Source: a virus
Reading direction: 5' to 3' (one strand)
Virus record (IMG/VR): IMGVR_UViG_3300020390_000003
Span: 1 to 64,000 of that record
DNA: 64,000 nucleotides
Shown: positions 42,688 to 50,031 of the stretch, one piece after another
Layout: the number at the start of each line of letters is the position of its first letter
Numbering within the stretch: position 1 is the first letter of the stretch
Program-made: the position numbers and the translations under genes
The notes under the pieces: generated by a model
What the model was told of the DNA's origin: nothing
Database searches by the model: none
Seen by the model: the letters and a program-made list of their open reading frames with translations, nothing else

Positions 42688-42870
42688 TTATTTTTGACTT
42701 GTTAAGTGCCACTCTTTACACTTAGAACATTGGTAGGCGTTCATACGTGATCTTTTGCGCAGTTTTCCTTTTACGTATAAGTGTTGGTATTCGGGAAGTT
42801 TACGCATTAGTTTAGCGGCAAGTTCTGCATCCTCTTTGCTTACATAAGATTTTTTAAAGCATAAAGGCAT
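42688..42870 (-). CDS. Small zinc-ribbon protein
   Basis: 60 residues, basic. The C-terminus AYQCSKCKEWHLTSQ has a CxxC with a following His. Function unknown; probably nucleic-acid binding. Confidence 0.6.
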   Translation of the reverse strand: MPLCFKKSYVSKEDAELAAKLMRKLPEYQHLYVKGKLRKRSRMNAYQCSKCKEWHLTSQK

Positions 42871-42888
42871 TGTTTTGAGTTTAGTGAT

Positions 42889-42924
42889 TAAAAAAGCCTC
42901 AAGAGTTGCATTGAGGCTTTTTGT
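42889..42924. terminator. Bidirectional terminator
   Basis: AAAAAGCCTCAA (42891-42902) pairs with TTGAGGCTTTTT (42911-42922); T-runs on both strands. It closes the exported-protein gene and separates it from the two genes to its left. Confidence 0.88.
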
Positions 42925-42942
42925 ATTTTCGGCTAGGGTATT

Positions 42943-43341
42943 CTATATGTTGCCAGTGAAATTGAGTCCGTCACGCGCATTGCGATAATTCAAGGGGTAA
43001 AAGACGGTAGCTTCAAGAGTAGTAGATTTATTATAATGTTTTTGGCCAGCCCTATATAAATCAGGTTCTAGTACGCGCCCCACATTACTAAATTGCGAAG
43101 TAATTTTATCTACTTCTACTCCCGTTTTGATATCGTCAGCAGCAGATACCGGAAGCACCACAGCATTAATATCAAGTACTGCAACATCAGCCACAGCAAC
43201 AATTACATTTTGAGAAACCATATCGTCAATAGACAATACGACATTCTCTTTTTGATCTTCGGCACGGACAGATGTAGAACTGTAACCGCTGCTTACCCCT
43301 ACTAAAAGCATAAGCATCAAAGCCATAAACATTCGTTTCAT
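42943..43341 (-). CDS. Exported protein, possible lysogeny cargo
   Basis: 132 residues with a classical signal peptide (MKRMFMALMLMLLVGVSSGY) and no lipobox. The mature part is unfamiliar. It has its own TATATTTG promoter five bases before the start and its own terminator, so it is an independent unit in the late region and may be expressed from the prophage. Confidence 0.65.
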   Translation of the reverse strand: MKRMFMALMLMLLVGVSSGYSSTSVRAEDQKENVVLSIDDMVSQNVIVAVADVAVLDINAVVLPVSAADDIKTGVEVDKITSQFSNVGRVLEPDLYRAGQKHYNKSTTLEATVFYPLNYRNARDGLNFTGNI

Positions 43342-43345
43342 ACCT

Positions 43346-43424
43346 CAAATATAAAAATTAATTATACTTAGTTTATATTTAAACTATACTTTTATTCTAT
43401 TAAATTTGCAATAAGTATAATTTT
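43346..43424. promoter_or_regulatory. Bidirectional promoter island with late promoter
   Basis: Late promoter TTCTATTAAATTTG at 43395-43408, 30 bases before the ATG at 43438, followed by AGTATAATTTT (43414-43424). Minus-strand TATATTTG (43353-43346) just before the exported-protein gene would give an almost leaderless mRNA. Confidence 0.7.
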
Positions 43425-43437
43425 AATAGATACTACA

Positions 43438-44157
43438 ATGGCCATCGCAACTTCGGCTGCTATTATGGGCGGCGCAGCATTAGCAGGATCAGGACTACAA
43501 ATAGCGCAGGGAGCAAAGCAAACACGTGATGCTAAACGCGCTATGAATAACTTTGAGCGTCAAACCTTAGAGAATGTGTATGAAGATATGCCTATCTCGT
43601 TATTAGGATCTAATTTACGTAGGCAAGATGCGAGTCAGACTACTGCAGATTTAACCAATGCCGCACAAGGAGCCGGAATACGCGGTGTATTTGGAGCGCT
43701 TCCTAGAATACAAGCCGGTGCCAATGATGCTGCACGTCAAAACCAACTTGATGTAGATAACCAAGTGTCACGCCGTAACTATGCTATTGCCGGTGATAAT
43801 GCGCGTATTCAAAACATACAAGAAAACCGCGATAATCAAGAACTTGCCGGAATAGGCCAGCAGCTTGCCGTAGGTCAACAAAACACGTGGTCTGGTATTC
43901 AAGGTGCTTTTAATGGTATAGGAATGGCTGCATCCGGATTATCGGGTACTATTGGCGGTGATGGAGCCACTGCTGCAGCAGGAGGAAGTCAAACCCCTAT
44001 GATGCTACCTACTATACCGGCAATGCAATTAGGAAGTGGTATTCCTTCTATGCCAGGTTACATGTCACCTGTAAGTCAAGCTTCACCAATAGACGATTAT
44101 TATAGACGTCAAGAAGAACGCCGAATGTATGAAGAAGCGGCTCCTAAACGTTTTTAG
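43438..44157 (+). CDS. Internal virion / ejection protein A
   Basis: 239 residues. Ala/Gly-rich helical start (AIMGGAALAGSGLQIAQGAK) followed by Gln/Asn/Arg-rich helices and a Gly/Met/Pro-rich tail. T7 gp14-like internal proteins have this hydrophobic N-terminus. It stands after the tail genes and before two large proteins, fitting a three-protein ejectosome. Confidence 0.65.
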   Translation: MAIATSAAIMGGAALAGSGLQIAQGAKQTRDAKRAMNNFERQTLENVYEDMPISLLGSNLRRQDASQTTADLTNAAQGAGIRGVFGALPRIQAGANDAARQNQLDVDNQVSRRNYAIAGDNARIQNIQENRDNQELAGIGQQLAVGQQNTWSGIQGAFNGIGMAASGLSGTIGGDGATAAAGGSQTPMMLPTIPAMQLGSGIPSMPGYMSPVSQASPIDDYYRRQEERRMYEEAAPKRF

Positions 44158-44200
44158 AAAAAACTTACTATCTTAGCTTCATAATCAACACCGGGAACTT

Positions 44201-44689
44201 ATGAAGCTTTTTTTATACTCAATCCTCAGTATATTTTTACTTAGCGCTTGCTCAAGCACAGATGATACCGCTATTGATCAAAAAACAGAAATAGAAGGTA
44301 ATAACGAATTGCAAGGGGTTTGGATTCTTGAAAATAAAATAAATAAAAATTCTAAAGCCGAAATAACTACTGATTGTGATTTACAACACGGTAAAATTAT
44401 TTTTACAGAAAGAGGTAGTGAAGCTGAAATAACAATAGGGTCTATAAATACAGTGGGTGATTGTGAAAAATCGATAACATCATTTAATCAAGTTTTTATT
44501 AATCCAAGGTTAAGGCTGAGGATATTGACTCCTTATGATGTAAATAAACCTGATTTAGAATACGAGTATGAAGCTTATTTTTTAGGAGATAAATTATCTA
44601 TAACTTTTATTGGAAAAGGAGAGATAGGATACCCTAAAGATTACATTACTGTTTCTGAACAAGAAACTTTCATATATAGAAAACAATAA
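44201..44689 (+). CDS. Lipoprotein
   Basis: 162 residues. Signal peptide with lipobox (LFLYSILSIFLLSACSSTDD; LSAC), then an acidic beta-rich domain (NELQGVWILENKI ... IIFTERGSEAEITIG) resembling lipocalin-like lipoproteins of Bacteroidetes. Acidic residues after the lipidated Cys (CSSTDD) resemble surface-export signals of this phylum. It may alter the cell surface, for example superinfection exclusion; this is inference. Confidence 0.75.
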   Translation: MKLFLYSILSIFLLSACSSTDDTAIDQKTEIEGNNELQGVWILENKINKNSKAEITTDCDLQHGKIIFTERGSEAEITIGSINTVGDCEKSITSFNQVFINPRLRLRILTPYDVNKPDLEYEYEAYFLGDKLSITFIGKGEIGYPKDYITVSEQETFIYRKQ

Positions 44690-44712
44690 AGGGGCCGAAG
44701 CCCCTATTTTTA
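44690..44712 (+). terminator. Terminator of the lipoprotein gene
   Basis: AGGGGC (44690-44695), loop CGAA, GCCCCT (44700-44705), then ATTTTTAT. Very stable small stem. Confidence 0.88.
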
Positions 44713-45324
44713 TAATCTTACTTGCGTAAATACCTGTTCTAATATTTGAGCAGGGTACATCTTGACTTTACCAAAACGAGGATCCGGTATTTCATCAGTT
44801 AGCAATCCTTTCTCTTTACATAATTTTGAAGCTGCACGTCCTAGACGGCTTGCTAGTTTAATGTTTACAGACACCCCGTTAAGATTGCCATATCCTACTA
44901 CTGTAAAATATTCCGGGCGTGTACTTGTTTTAGCTTTAAGTTCCCCTACTTCACGTCTTACTTCTGCTAAAGCCTCCTGATTTTCACGCATCATACGTAT
45001 GGATTGTTCCATAATATCAAGGGTGCTCATAGGTTTACTTTGTGCTTTTTCAAGTTCTTCCCATCGCAATATCAACTTTGCACGAGCTTCATCATTAAAC
45101 TTTGTAGCAATATATAAACTTTCGGTTTTTGAAAGTTGATACATTGGTTTTGCACGATTCTGAGAATCAATATAAGAGGTCAATCCAAATTTGGATTGAC
45201 CTAAATTAACCCAAGTTTCTTCCATCTTGCGAATATCACGCATTAAATGACCGTGATTTTTACCTGTTACTTCTGAAATTTGTAAACTGGTTATTTTACC
45301 GTTGTCTAAAACTAAATTTCTCAT
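44710..45324 (-). CDS. Rha-family phage regulatory protein
   Basis: 204 residues. The N-terminal Rha domain is clear: LQISEVTGKNHGHLMRDIRK, then MYQLSKTESLYIATKFND and ARAKLILRWEELE. A coiled coil (MMRENQEALAEVRREVGELK) leads to a C-terminal domain (YFTVVGYGNLNGVSVNIKLA) typical of Bacteroidetes phage antirepressors. It is likely to antagonise a repressor or regulate lysogeny. Overlaps the upstream start as ATGA. Confidence 0.88.
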   Translation of the reverse strand: MRNLVLDNGKITSLQISEVTGKNHGHLMRDIRKMEETWVNLGQSKFGLTSYIDSQNRAKPMYQLSKTESLYIATKFNDEARAKLILRWEELEKAQSKPMSTLDIMEQSIRMMRENQEALAEVRREVGELKAKTSTRPEYFTVVGYGNLNGVSVNIKLASRLGRAASKLCKEKGLLTDEIPDPRFGKVKMYPAQILEQVFTQVRL

Positions 45325-45629
45325 AGCGCATTTGTATTAAGATTAGACAATGTAGTTTGGTGAGTCAACAACTCTTTTAAAGAAGCAATGAGCGTGATTT
45401 GTTGTTGTAGGCTATTGACAATTTGAGAAGCAGTTTTCGGCTTAAAACTGCTTTGTTTAGAAAGCACATAATTAACTAGTTGATGATGCGCTTTTAAATG
45501 ATCACTAATATCTGCTTGCTCATAAAATTCAGAAAGCTTGTCATGTAAAACTTGCGAATTGGCTTTAACAAATAATTGATTTGCAATTTGAGAATTGCGT
45601 TTACTGGTTTTCTTTTCTGTGTTTCGCAT
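45321..45629 (-). CDS. Hypothetical helical protein
   Basis: 102 residues, helical and basic. Partner of the Rha gene by overlap (ATGA). No domain recognised. Confidence 0.6.
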   Translation of the reverse strand: MRNTEKKTSKRNSQIANQLFVKANSQVLHDKLSEFYEQADISDHLKAHHQLVNYVLSKQSSFKPKTASQIVNSLQQQITLIASLKELLTHQTTLSNLNTNAL

Positions 45630-45913
45630 TAGAAAAAAATTAAATTAAACAATAAGAGCGTAGCTCCCTCTAAGTTGCGAAACACACCAGTTGACGAGCA
45701 AATGGAATCGAGAGAGACTACGCCTGTATTGTAGCCTAAATATTCGGTAAAAAAAAGATTGAAATACTCAATCAACTGTATGTTTCGCATTTCAAACATA
45801 CAAAAGAAATTTTAATCTACACCATTAGTACTTAAAAAAAATAAATGTTACAGTATTGTTCAATCAAATAACGGTGTATTATAGTAAAGGTTAGATAGGT
45901 GGATTTACCTGAG
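45630..45913. repeat. Non-coding region with palindromes
   Basis: No convincing gene. Contains an inverted repeat GCGTAGctcCCTCT / AGAGagaCTACGC (about 45659-45728) and the palindrome GTATGTTT / AAACATAC (45778-45785, 45794-45801), possible operator of the Rha operon. A 53-codon frame at 45629-45790 is possible but unconvincing. Confidence 0.45.
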
Positions 45914-46063
45914 CTAAGAATTGATAGCCTTTGGTTCAACCTCATTTTTAAAATGCACAAGAAACTTTTTCACACAAGCTGTGTAAGTCTTACGGGTGCT
46001 TGGTGAGTTGTATTTTAACTCACAATCTCTCGAATACTTAGTTAACCATTTTCGAGTATTCAT
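45914..46063 (-). pseudogene. Truncated tyrosine recombinase, N-terminal domain only
   Basis: 49 residues: MNTRKWLTKYSRDCELKYNS, then STRKTYTACVKKFLVHF and EVEPKAINS-stop. This is the first half of a SAM-like core-binding domain from an XerD/IntI-type recombinase; intact relatives continue with about 250 more residues including the catalytic R-H-R-Y set, none of which is present downstream. Its 5' end faces the cassette-like genes at 46.3-48.2 kb, as intI does to attI in integrons. Confidence 0.65.
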
Positions 46064-46316
46064 AATTGACGTGTTAATTTTATTGGTGTTAGTGATGGGT
46101 TTGCATATATAGTAGTTGTGTGCAATAAAAAATTGATGCAGCCCACTTAACCGATATTCCGTTCGGGTTGCTTTCACACCTCGGTGGGAAGTATTAACGA
46201 GCTTTGGACACTCTTACTTTTTAAGGTTTCTAATACATTAGTGGTAATCCCGCTGGTTTCTGCATCAATTCAATTTTTTACTGTTCACTTCGCCATACAA
46301 CAACGTATAACAAAAA
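46064..46316. other. Region between recombinase fragment and first cassette gene
   Basis: No gene seen. On the minus strand a GTTAAGT (46151-46145) fits the GTTRRRY recombination core. An 11-bp inverted pair AATTGATGCAG (46131-46141) / CTGCATCAATT (46260-46270) bounds a 140-bp segment. A possible attachment (attI-like) region. Confidence 0.4.
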
Positions 46317-46463
46317 TTACTTACTATTCGTTTCTTGATGAAGTTTGTTTATCATATAGCTTATCAGCCCACTAAAGTTCTCAACTCCAAGCACCAAAAC
46401 AGATAAGTCATTACCCTTTTGGTGCATTTCGTCAGTTATTGTAATTGTTACTTTTTTAGTCAT
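46317..46463 (-). CDS. Ribbon-helix-helix protein
   Basis: 48 residues: MTKKVTITITDEMHQKGNDL then ENFSGLISYMINKLHQE. The initial strand and two helices are a CopG/RHH DNA-binding unit. It starts one base after the upstream gene, forming a two-gene cassette. RHH proteins are often antitoxins, so a toxin-antitoxin or autoregulated pair is possible. Confidence 0.6.
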   Translation of the reverse strand: MTKKVTITITDEMHQKGNDLSVLVLGVENFSGLISYMINKLHQETNSK

Positions 46464-46464
46464 T

Positions 46465-46644
46465 TTAAAAAATTAGTTTAGCGTTTAATATTCCTTTTTC
46501 AGTAAAGTCAACTTTTTTTAATTCCTTATAATCACATTCAGGATAAAAAGAAAGTAAATCTTTTGCGCATTCTCTATTGCTAATAGTCCAACCTATTTGT
46601 TTAGTTATTAAATCAACTAATTTTTTAAAATTTTGTAAGTACAT
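46465..46644 (-). CDS. Small cassette protein paired with RHH
   Basis: 59 residues from the ATG at 46644 (MYLQNFKKLVDLITKQIGWT). An ATG at 46701 lies upstream of the promoter and is not used. No domain recognised. Its promoter is a full host-type one. Confidence 0.55.
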   Translation of the reverse strand: MYLQNFKKLVDLITKQIGWTISNRECAKDLLSFYPECDYKELKKVDFTEKGILNAKLIF

Positions 46645-46671
46645 AATATCTGTTTTTAATTGTTTACTTGT

Positions 46672-46702
46672 CAAAGATAGTAAATACTTTATACATACCA
46701 AA
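46672..46702 (-). promoter_or_regulatory. Full Bacteroidetes promoter of the RHH cassette
   Basis: On the minus strand TTTG (46702-46699), a 19-base spacer and TATCTTTG (46679-46672). This matches TTTG-N19-TAnnTTTG exactly and differs from the phage late promoters, which lack the -33 box. Confidence 0.75.
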
Positions 46703-46722
46703 CAAATACAATAATTTTTTTC

Positions 46723-46753
46723 ACGTAACTTTTGTTATACAATTCCGTTAGCC
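46723..46753 (-). repeat. Degenerate attC-like site A
   Basis: Minus strand GGCTAAC (46753-46747) is complementary to GTTAGCC at the other end of the cassette (47008-47002); the full inverted repeat is 14 bp (46747-46760 and 46995-47008). The site then runs to GTTACGT (46729-46723), only 31 bp, so it is probably shortened. Confidence 0.45.
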
Positions 46754-46794
46754 TACAATAGCCCATCGAGGGCACGCAATCAAACCAGTAAAAA

Positions 46795-46962
46795 TCAATT
46801 CTCCACCAAAGGTTTTAAGCAAAGTCTGGCTTCATTTGCATACTGCTTTAACGTATCAATTTGATAGTCTGTAATTGGTTTCTTTTGGTTGAGAATACGC
46901 CACATATAGGTATTGTAACAATGTGCATTATGTATTCTTTGTTCTTTCTCTGAAGCATCCAT
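46795..46962 (-). CDS. Small cassette protein
   Basis: 55 residues from MDASEKEQRIHNAHCYNTYM. Helical. The cassette is bounded by a 14-bp inverted repeat. Function unknown. Confidence 0.55.
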   Translation of the reverse strand: MDASEKEQRIHNAHCYNTYMWRILNQKKPITDYQIDTLKQYANEARLCLKPLVEN

Positions 46963-47001
46963 AGTGATGATTTTTAATAGTTTAAAAGATTGCTTATTGT
47001 A

Positions 47002-47178
47002 GGCTAACGGGCGGTGTATGGCCACGCATCGGCAATCGTCGGTTAATATTTGTTCAATTCATTTATAATTCGATTGGCTACAGATAGCTAACAAAATGTA
47101 AAGCTTATAGATGCGTAGCTCAATCGGCTTTTACGTGTATGCTACGCATCCACAAGCCTTACACACCGCCCGTTGTGC
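47002..47178 (-). repeat. attC-like imperfect palindrome, site B
   Basis: Minus strand begins GCACAAC-GGGCGGTGT (47178 down) and ends ACACCGCCC-GTTAGCC (47002). Inside is a GATGCGTAGC / GCTACGCATC stem shared with site D, then ATTTTGTTAG. Ends AAC...GTT and long imperfect stem fit an attC-type recombination site of 177 bp. Confidence 0.6.
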
Positions 47179-47184
47179 ATAATA

Positions 47185-47604
47185 CTACAACTCGATTTGT
47201 AAATTGATATTACCAGACAAAACGCTTTCAATATCAATGGTGTATCTTAATTCGTGCCATATTGCAACCTTGTAGTTATTCCATTCCATATACTTTTTTT
47301 CTTTGTACTTGTCTTTAACCTCTTTAAGCCTTTCTCTTTTTGCTTTTGGTAGTTTAGAAGTGCAGAAGTATGCTAATCTCAAATCAACCTTATCCAAGGT
47401 TAAAGAATCTCGCCAATGAGATAGTTGTGCGTTTACATCACCTAATTCAAATTCTAATCCATCGGCAAAAAGTATATTATCTTTGTACTTTTTTAAAGTG
47501 GTTTGTTCAGCTATTTCCGTTATTTGCTTTTCAATAGCTTTAACAGTTGCGTTTGCACTAAAGCGTTTTTGTAGTGCTTCTATTAAAAATTTTTGTAATT
47601 CCAT
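47185..47604 (-). CDS. Cassette protein, 139 aa
   Basis: Helical start (MELQKFLIEALQKRFSANAT), then a small alpha-beta domain (LFADGLEFELGDVNAQLSHW). No family recognised. The sequence before its start (GTTGTGCATA, 47621-47612) is exactly complementary to that after its stop (TATGCACAAC, 47181-47172). Confidence 0.65.
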   Translation of the reverse strand: MELQKFLIEALQKRFSANATVKAIEKQITEIAEQTTLKKYKDNILFADGLEFELGDVNAQLSHWRDSLTLDKVDLRLAYFCTSKLPKAKRERLKEVKDKYKEKKYMEWNNYKVAIWHELRYTIDIESVLSGNINLQIEL

Positions 47605-47614
47605 ACCGTACTAT

Positions 47615-47746
47615 GCACAACACTATATATAATTAATAGCCTGTGTTGTGCTTAATTTAAAGGCTATTAAGTGTTTAATAATTCAGTTTTAATTCGATAG
47701 GCAATCGCTTATTTACGTCTACTAATCATATATTTTAACGTTAGGA
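47615..47746 (-). repeat. attC-like site C
   Basis: Runs from TCCTAAC (47746-47740) to GTTGTGC (47621-47615) on the minus strand, 132 bp; includes an internal GCACAACAC / GTGTTGTGC hairpin near the end. Less conserved than sites B and D. Confidence 0.5.
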
Positions 47747-47770
47747 AAAATGTCCTAAAGGCACGTATTG

Positions 47771-47953
47771 CTACGCTTTTAAAATTTGGTCAACCTCATT
47801 GTCCGTTAATTGTCCGGTGTGTTCATAGCCTTGCTTTAACCCATATTCTAAAACCTTTTTAACTTGTAATTTAGTCATAGGCTTACCTTTATGAGTAAAG
47901 GCTTTATAACTTCTGTCTAATTGGGTTAAAGCACCCTCAATATCTGCATTCAT
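47771..47953 (-). CDS. Small conserved cassette protein
   Basis: 60 residues: MNADIEGALTQLDRSYKAFT, then MTKLQVKKVLEYGLKQGYEH and a C-terminal TDNEVDQIL. Similar short proteins occur in Flavobacteriia. Function unknown. Confidence 0.65.
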   Translation of the reverse strand: MNADIEGALTQLDRSYKAFTHKGKPMTKLQVKKVLEYGLKQGYEHTGQLTDNEVDQILKA

Positions 47954-47989
47954 ATTATTAATTTTAAATTCCTTCGCTTGCTCGATTGC

Positions 47990-48160
47990 CTCTAACGGTC
48001 AGGGTATGTCTACACATCGACAATCAATATGTGTATTTGCTATTTAAAGACTTACGCTAAGTCAACTACATCTAACAAAATATATACTCCATAGATGCGT
48101 AGCCAATGCTTCTCCTGTGTAGGCTACGCCTCCACGAAGCATATACCCTGACCGTTAAAC
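47990..48160 (-). repeat. attC-like imperfect palindrome, site D
   Basis: Minus strand starts GTTTAAC-GGTCAGGG (48160 down), which fits RYYYAAC exactly, and ends CCCTGACC-GTTAGAG (47990). The inner stem GGCGTAGCC / GGCTACGC and ATTTTGTTAG match site B. 171 bp. The outer arms are a nearly perfect inverted repeat. Confidence 0.65.
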
Positions 48161-48214
48161 CGCCACTAAACTAATCTTTAATTTATACTAGATATAATTA
48201 TAATGCTATTAATT

Positions 48215-48228
48215 TTCTATTAAATTTG
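48215..48228 (+). promoter_or_regulatory. Late promoter
   Basis: TTCTATTAAATTTG, 29 bases before the ATG at 48257, with AGTATAGATTTT downstream. The upstream sequence 48168-48190 is 22/23 identical to 50749-50771. Confidence 0.7.
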
Positions 48229-48256
48229 TATTTAGTATAGATTTTGATTATAGAAA

Positions 48257-49780
48257 ATGGCACAGCAAGGTAATTTTGCAGCATTGCAGCGTTTACAGCC
48301 TACTCAGGGCTTATCGCGTGATGTTCAGTATTGGAATAGTGATGCGGCAAGACGCCGAACTGAGAATCGTATTGATGAAAATATTCAGTATCAACGGGAG
48401 CAAGCGCGTAAAAAAGCACAATCAGAACTTTATGATAAATGGGTAAAACCCGGGCAAATGTATGATACGGGTAGTGCGTCTTTAAATGAAGTGCTTGCCC
48501 GTGGATTAAGCCAAGCGCGTGAACAATATTTGCCTAACCTTCAGATTTTAGAAAACCCCAATGCTTCGCAAGAAGAAAAGATCAAAGCACGCCTTCGCTT
48601 AGATAATCTTAATCAACTTCCTGAGCGTTTTAAAACCGTTACAGATAAATACACCGCAGAATGGAATGCCTATCAAGAAGCCAAGCAAAATGGCAATGCG
48701 TATGATCAGCCGGAACTTGATAAAGCATTTCAAGGTGGTTTTAAAAGCTATGAAATTGGCCTTGATGATATGGCTAATCCTGTTATTGCTTTTGTAGATA
48801 AGAATGGGGATGGCCAAAACGATTTGATAGGTGCACAAACCTTTGATCAAATTAGTCAAGGTATGCCGCTTTTTGACTGGCAGAAAAAATACAATATTGA
48901 TACGATGGCAGAAGATGTTGCCAAGCGTATAGGCACCACAGATAAGACCGAAGTAACTAATGGCGGTTTTGGTAGCATTCAAGAAAAATCTGCAAACCTT
49001 GATGGTATTCGCACAGCCGCACAAAAACTGTTTTATGATGCTAATGGTGGCGCTACCGAAGTAGCAAAAAGCGCGCTAAGAGAATCCGGATTGAATTATC
49101 AAAACCCCACTGCACAAGACTTGCTGCAGGTTGAAGATAGTTTTGTCAAACAAGCAATGTCTTATACTGATTATATGCGCAAGGAAACCCTTGATGCTAG
49201 TGGGCAAACATCGCGTATGCGTGAGAATCGACTTGCTAGTGGTGATAATCCTAATGCTGTGATCACCGAGCCGGTAAATCCTTCACAAGAAGTTTGGGGT
49301 GATGCTTATAGTACAATTGCGCCTAATGCAAAAAGTGTAGGTGTAAACGGCGTTAAGTTAAGCGCCATACGTGACGGAGAAAATACCATTACCGATGCCA
49401 ATGTGCAAAACGTGACTTATGATGCCAATGGCAATATGCTTGTAGATGTGGTTTATCAAGACATAAAAAGCTCTACGTATAAAGCGAAAGAAGCAAGCAT
49501 ACTAGAACAGCTCGCACAAGCGCAAAAATCTCAGGACGTATTAGAAGAAGCCGGGAATACCGAAGAAGCTAAAAAATTTGACGATAAGATACAAGGCTAT
49601 AATATGGAATTAAATCGACTTTCTACCGGAGCTCAAAACAAGCGTAAAGTAGTACGCATACCTAAAGAAGATGAAGCAAGTGTTGCACAACAACTAGGCG
49701 GTATTGAAGCGATAAAACAGCGCGTAGGAGTTCAAAATAACACTACCCAAACTAATGATCCACTAGGAATATTTGAATAA
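48257..49780 (+). CDS. Internal virion / ejection protein B
   Basis: 507 residues, Gln/Arg/Asn-rich and helical (MAQQGNFAALQRLQPTQGLS). A segment VDKNGDGQNDLIGAQTFDQI looks like an EF-hand-type calcium loop. Between ejection protein A and the giant polyvalent protein, as T7 gp15 is between gp14 and gp16. Assigned by position and composition. Confidence 0.6.
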   Translation: MAQQGNFAALQRLQPTQGLSRDVQYWNSDAARRRTENRIDENIQYQREQARKKAQSELYDKWVKPGQMYDTGSASLNEVLARGLSQAREQYLPNLQILENPNASQEEKIKARLRLDNLNQLPERFKTVTDKYTAEWNAYQEAKQNGNAYDQPELDKAFQGGFKSYEIGLDDMANPVIAFVDKNGDGQNDLIGAQTFDQISQGMPLFDWQKKYNIDTMAEDVAKRIGTTDKTEVTNGGFGSIQEKSANLDGIRTAAQKLFYDANGGATEVAKSALRESGLNYQNPTAQDLLQVEDSFVKQAMSYTDYMRKETLDASGQTSRMRENRLASGDNPNAVITEPVNPSQEVWGDAYSTIAPNAKSVGVNGVKLSAIRDGENTITDANVQNVTYDANGNMLVDVVYQDIKSSTYKAKEASILEQLAQAQKSQDVLEEAGNTEEAKKFDDKIQGYNMELNRLSTGAQNKRKVVRIPKEDEASVAQQLGGIEAIKQRVGVQNNTTQTNDPLGIFE

Positions 49781-49797
49781 AACAGATTAGCACTTTT

Positions 49798-50031
49798 TTA
49801 TAAGTTTGTCTTTTCTTCAAAAAACGATAAATCTTTTTTATGCTTTGTTATTTTTTTATACTCCAAATCATTTACGTTATTCTTGTTAATTTTATCAGCA
49901 ATTAAAGTTATACTTTTTACTGTATCGTGATCTAGATTACCACGTCTTACATCCATTAAAACACCTGTAAGCATTTGGTTTAATTGCTTAGAGTTATTTA
50001 CTTCAAAATTCAAATCTCTTTTAGCTTCCAT
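49798..50031 (-). CDS. Small prophage protein
   Basis: 77 residues. SKQLNQMLTGVLMDVRRGNL, then VKSITLIADKINKNNVNDLE is frequent in Flavobacteriia prophages. Function unknown. 11-bp overlap with the upstream gene. Confidence 0.65.
   Translation of the reverse strand: MEAKRDLNFEVNNSKQLNQMLTGVLMDVRRGNLDHDTVKSITLIADKINKNNVNDLEYKKITKHKKDLSFFEEKTNL

Noticed and set aside
45629-45790. 53-codon minus-strand frame ending in TAATG at the next gene
   Set aside because: The stop/start overlap is attractive, but the sequence is low-quality (EYFNLFFTEY), overlaps palindromes and lacks any recognisable domain.
45914-46063. Recombinase fragment as a functional small directionality factor
   Set aside because: It matches the first half of a recombinase core-binding domain and stops abruptly, so truncation is more likely than a dedicated factor.
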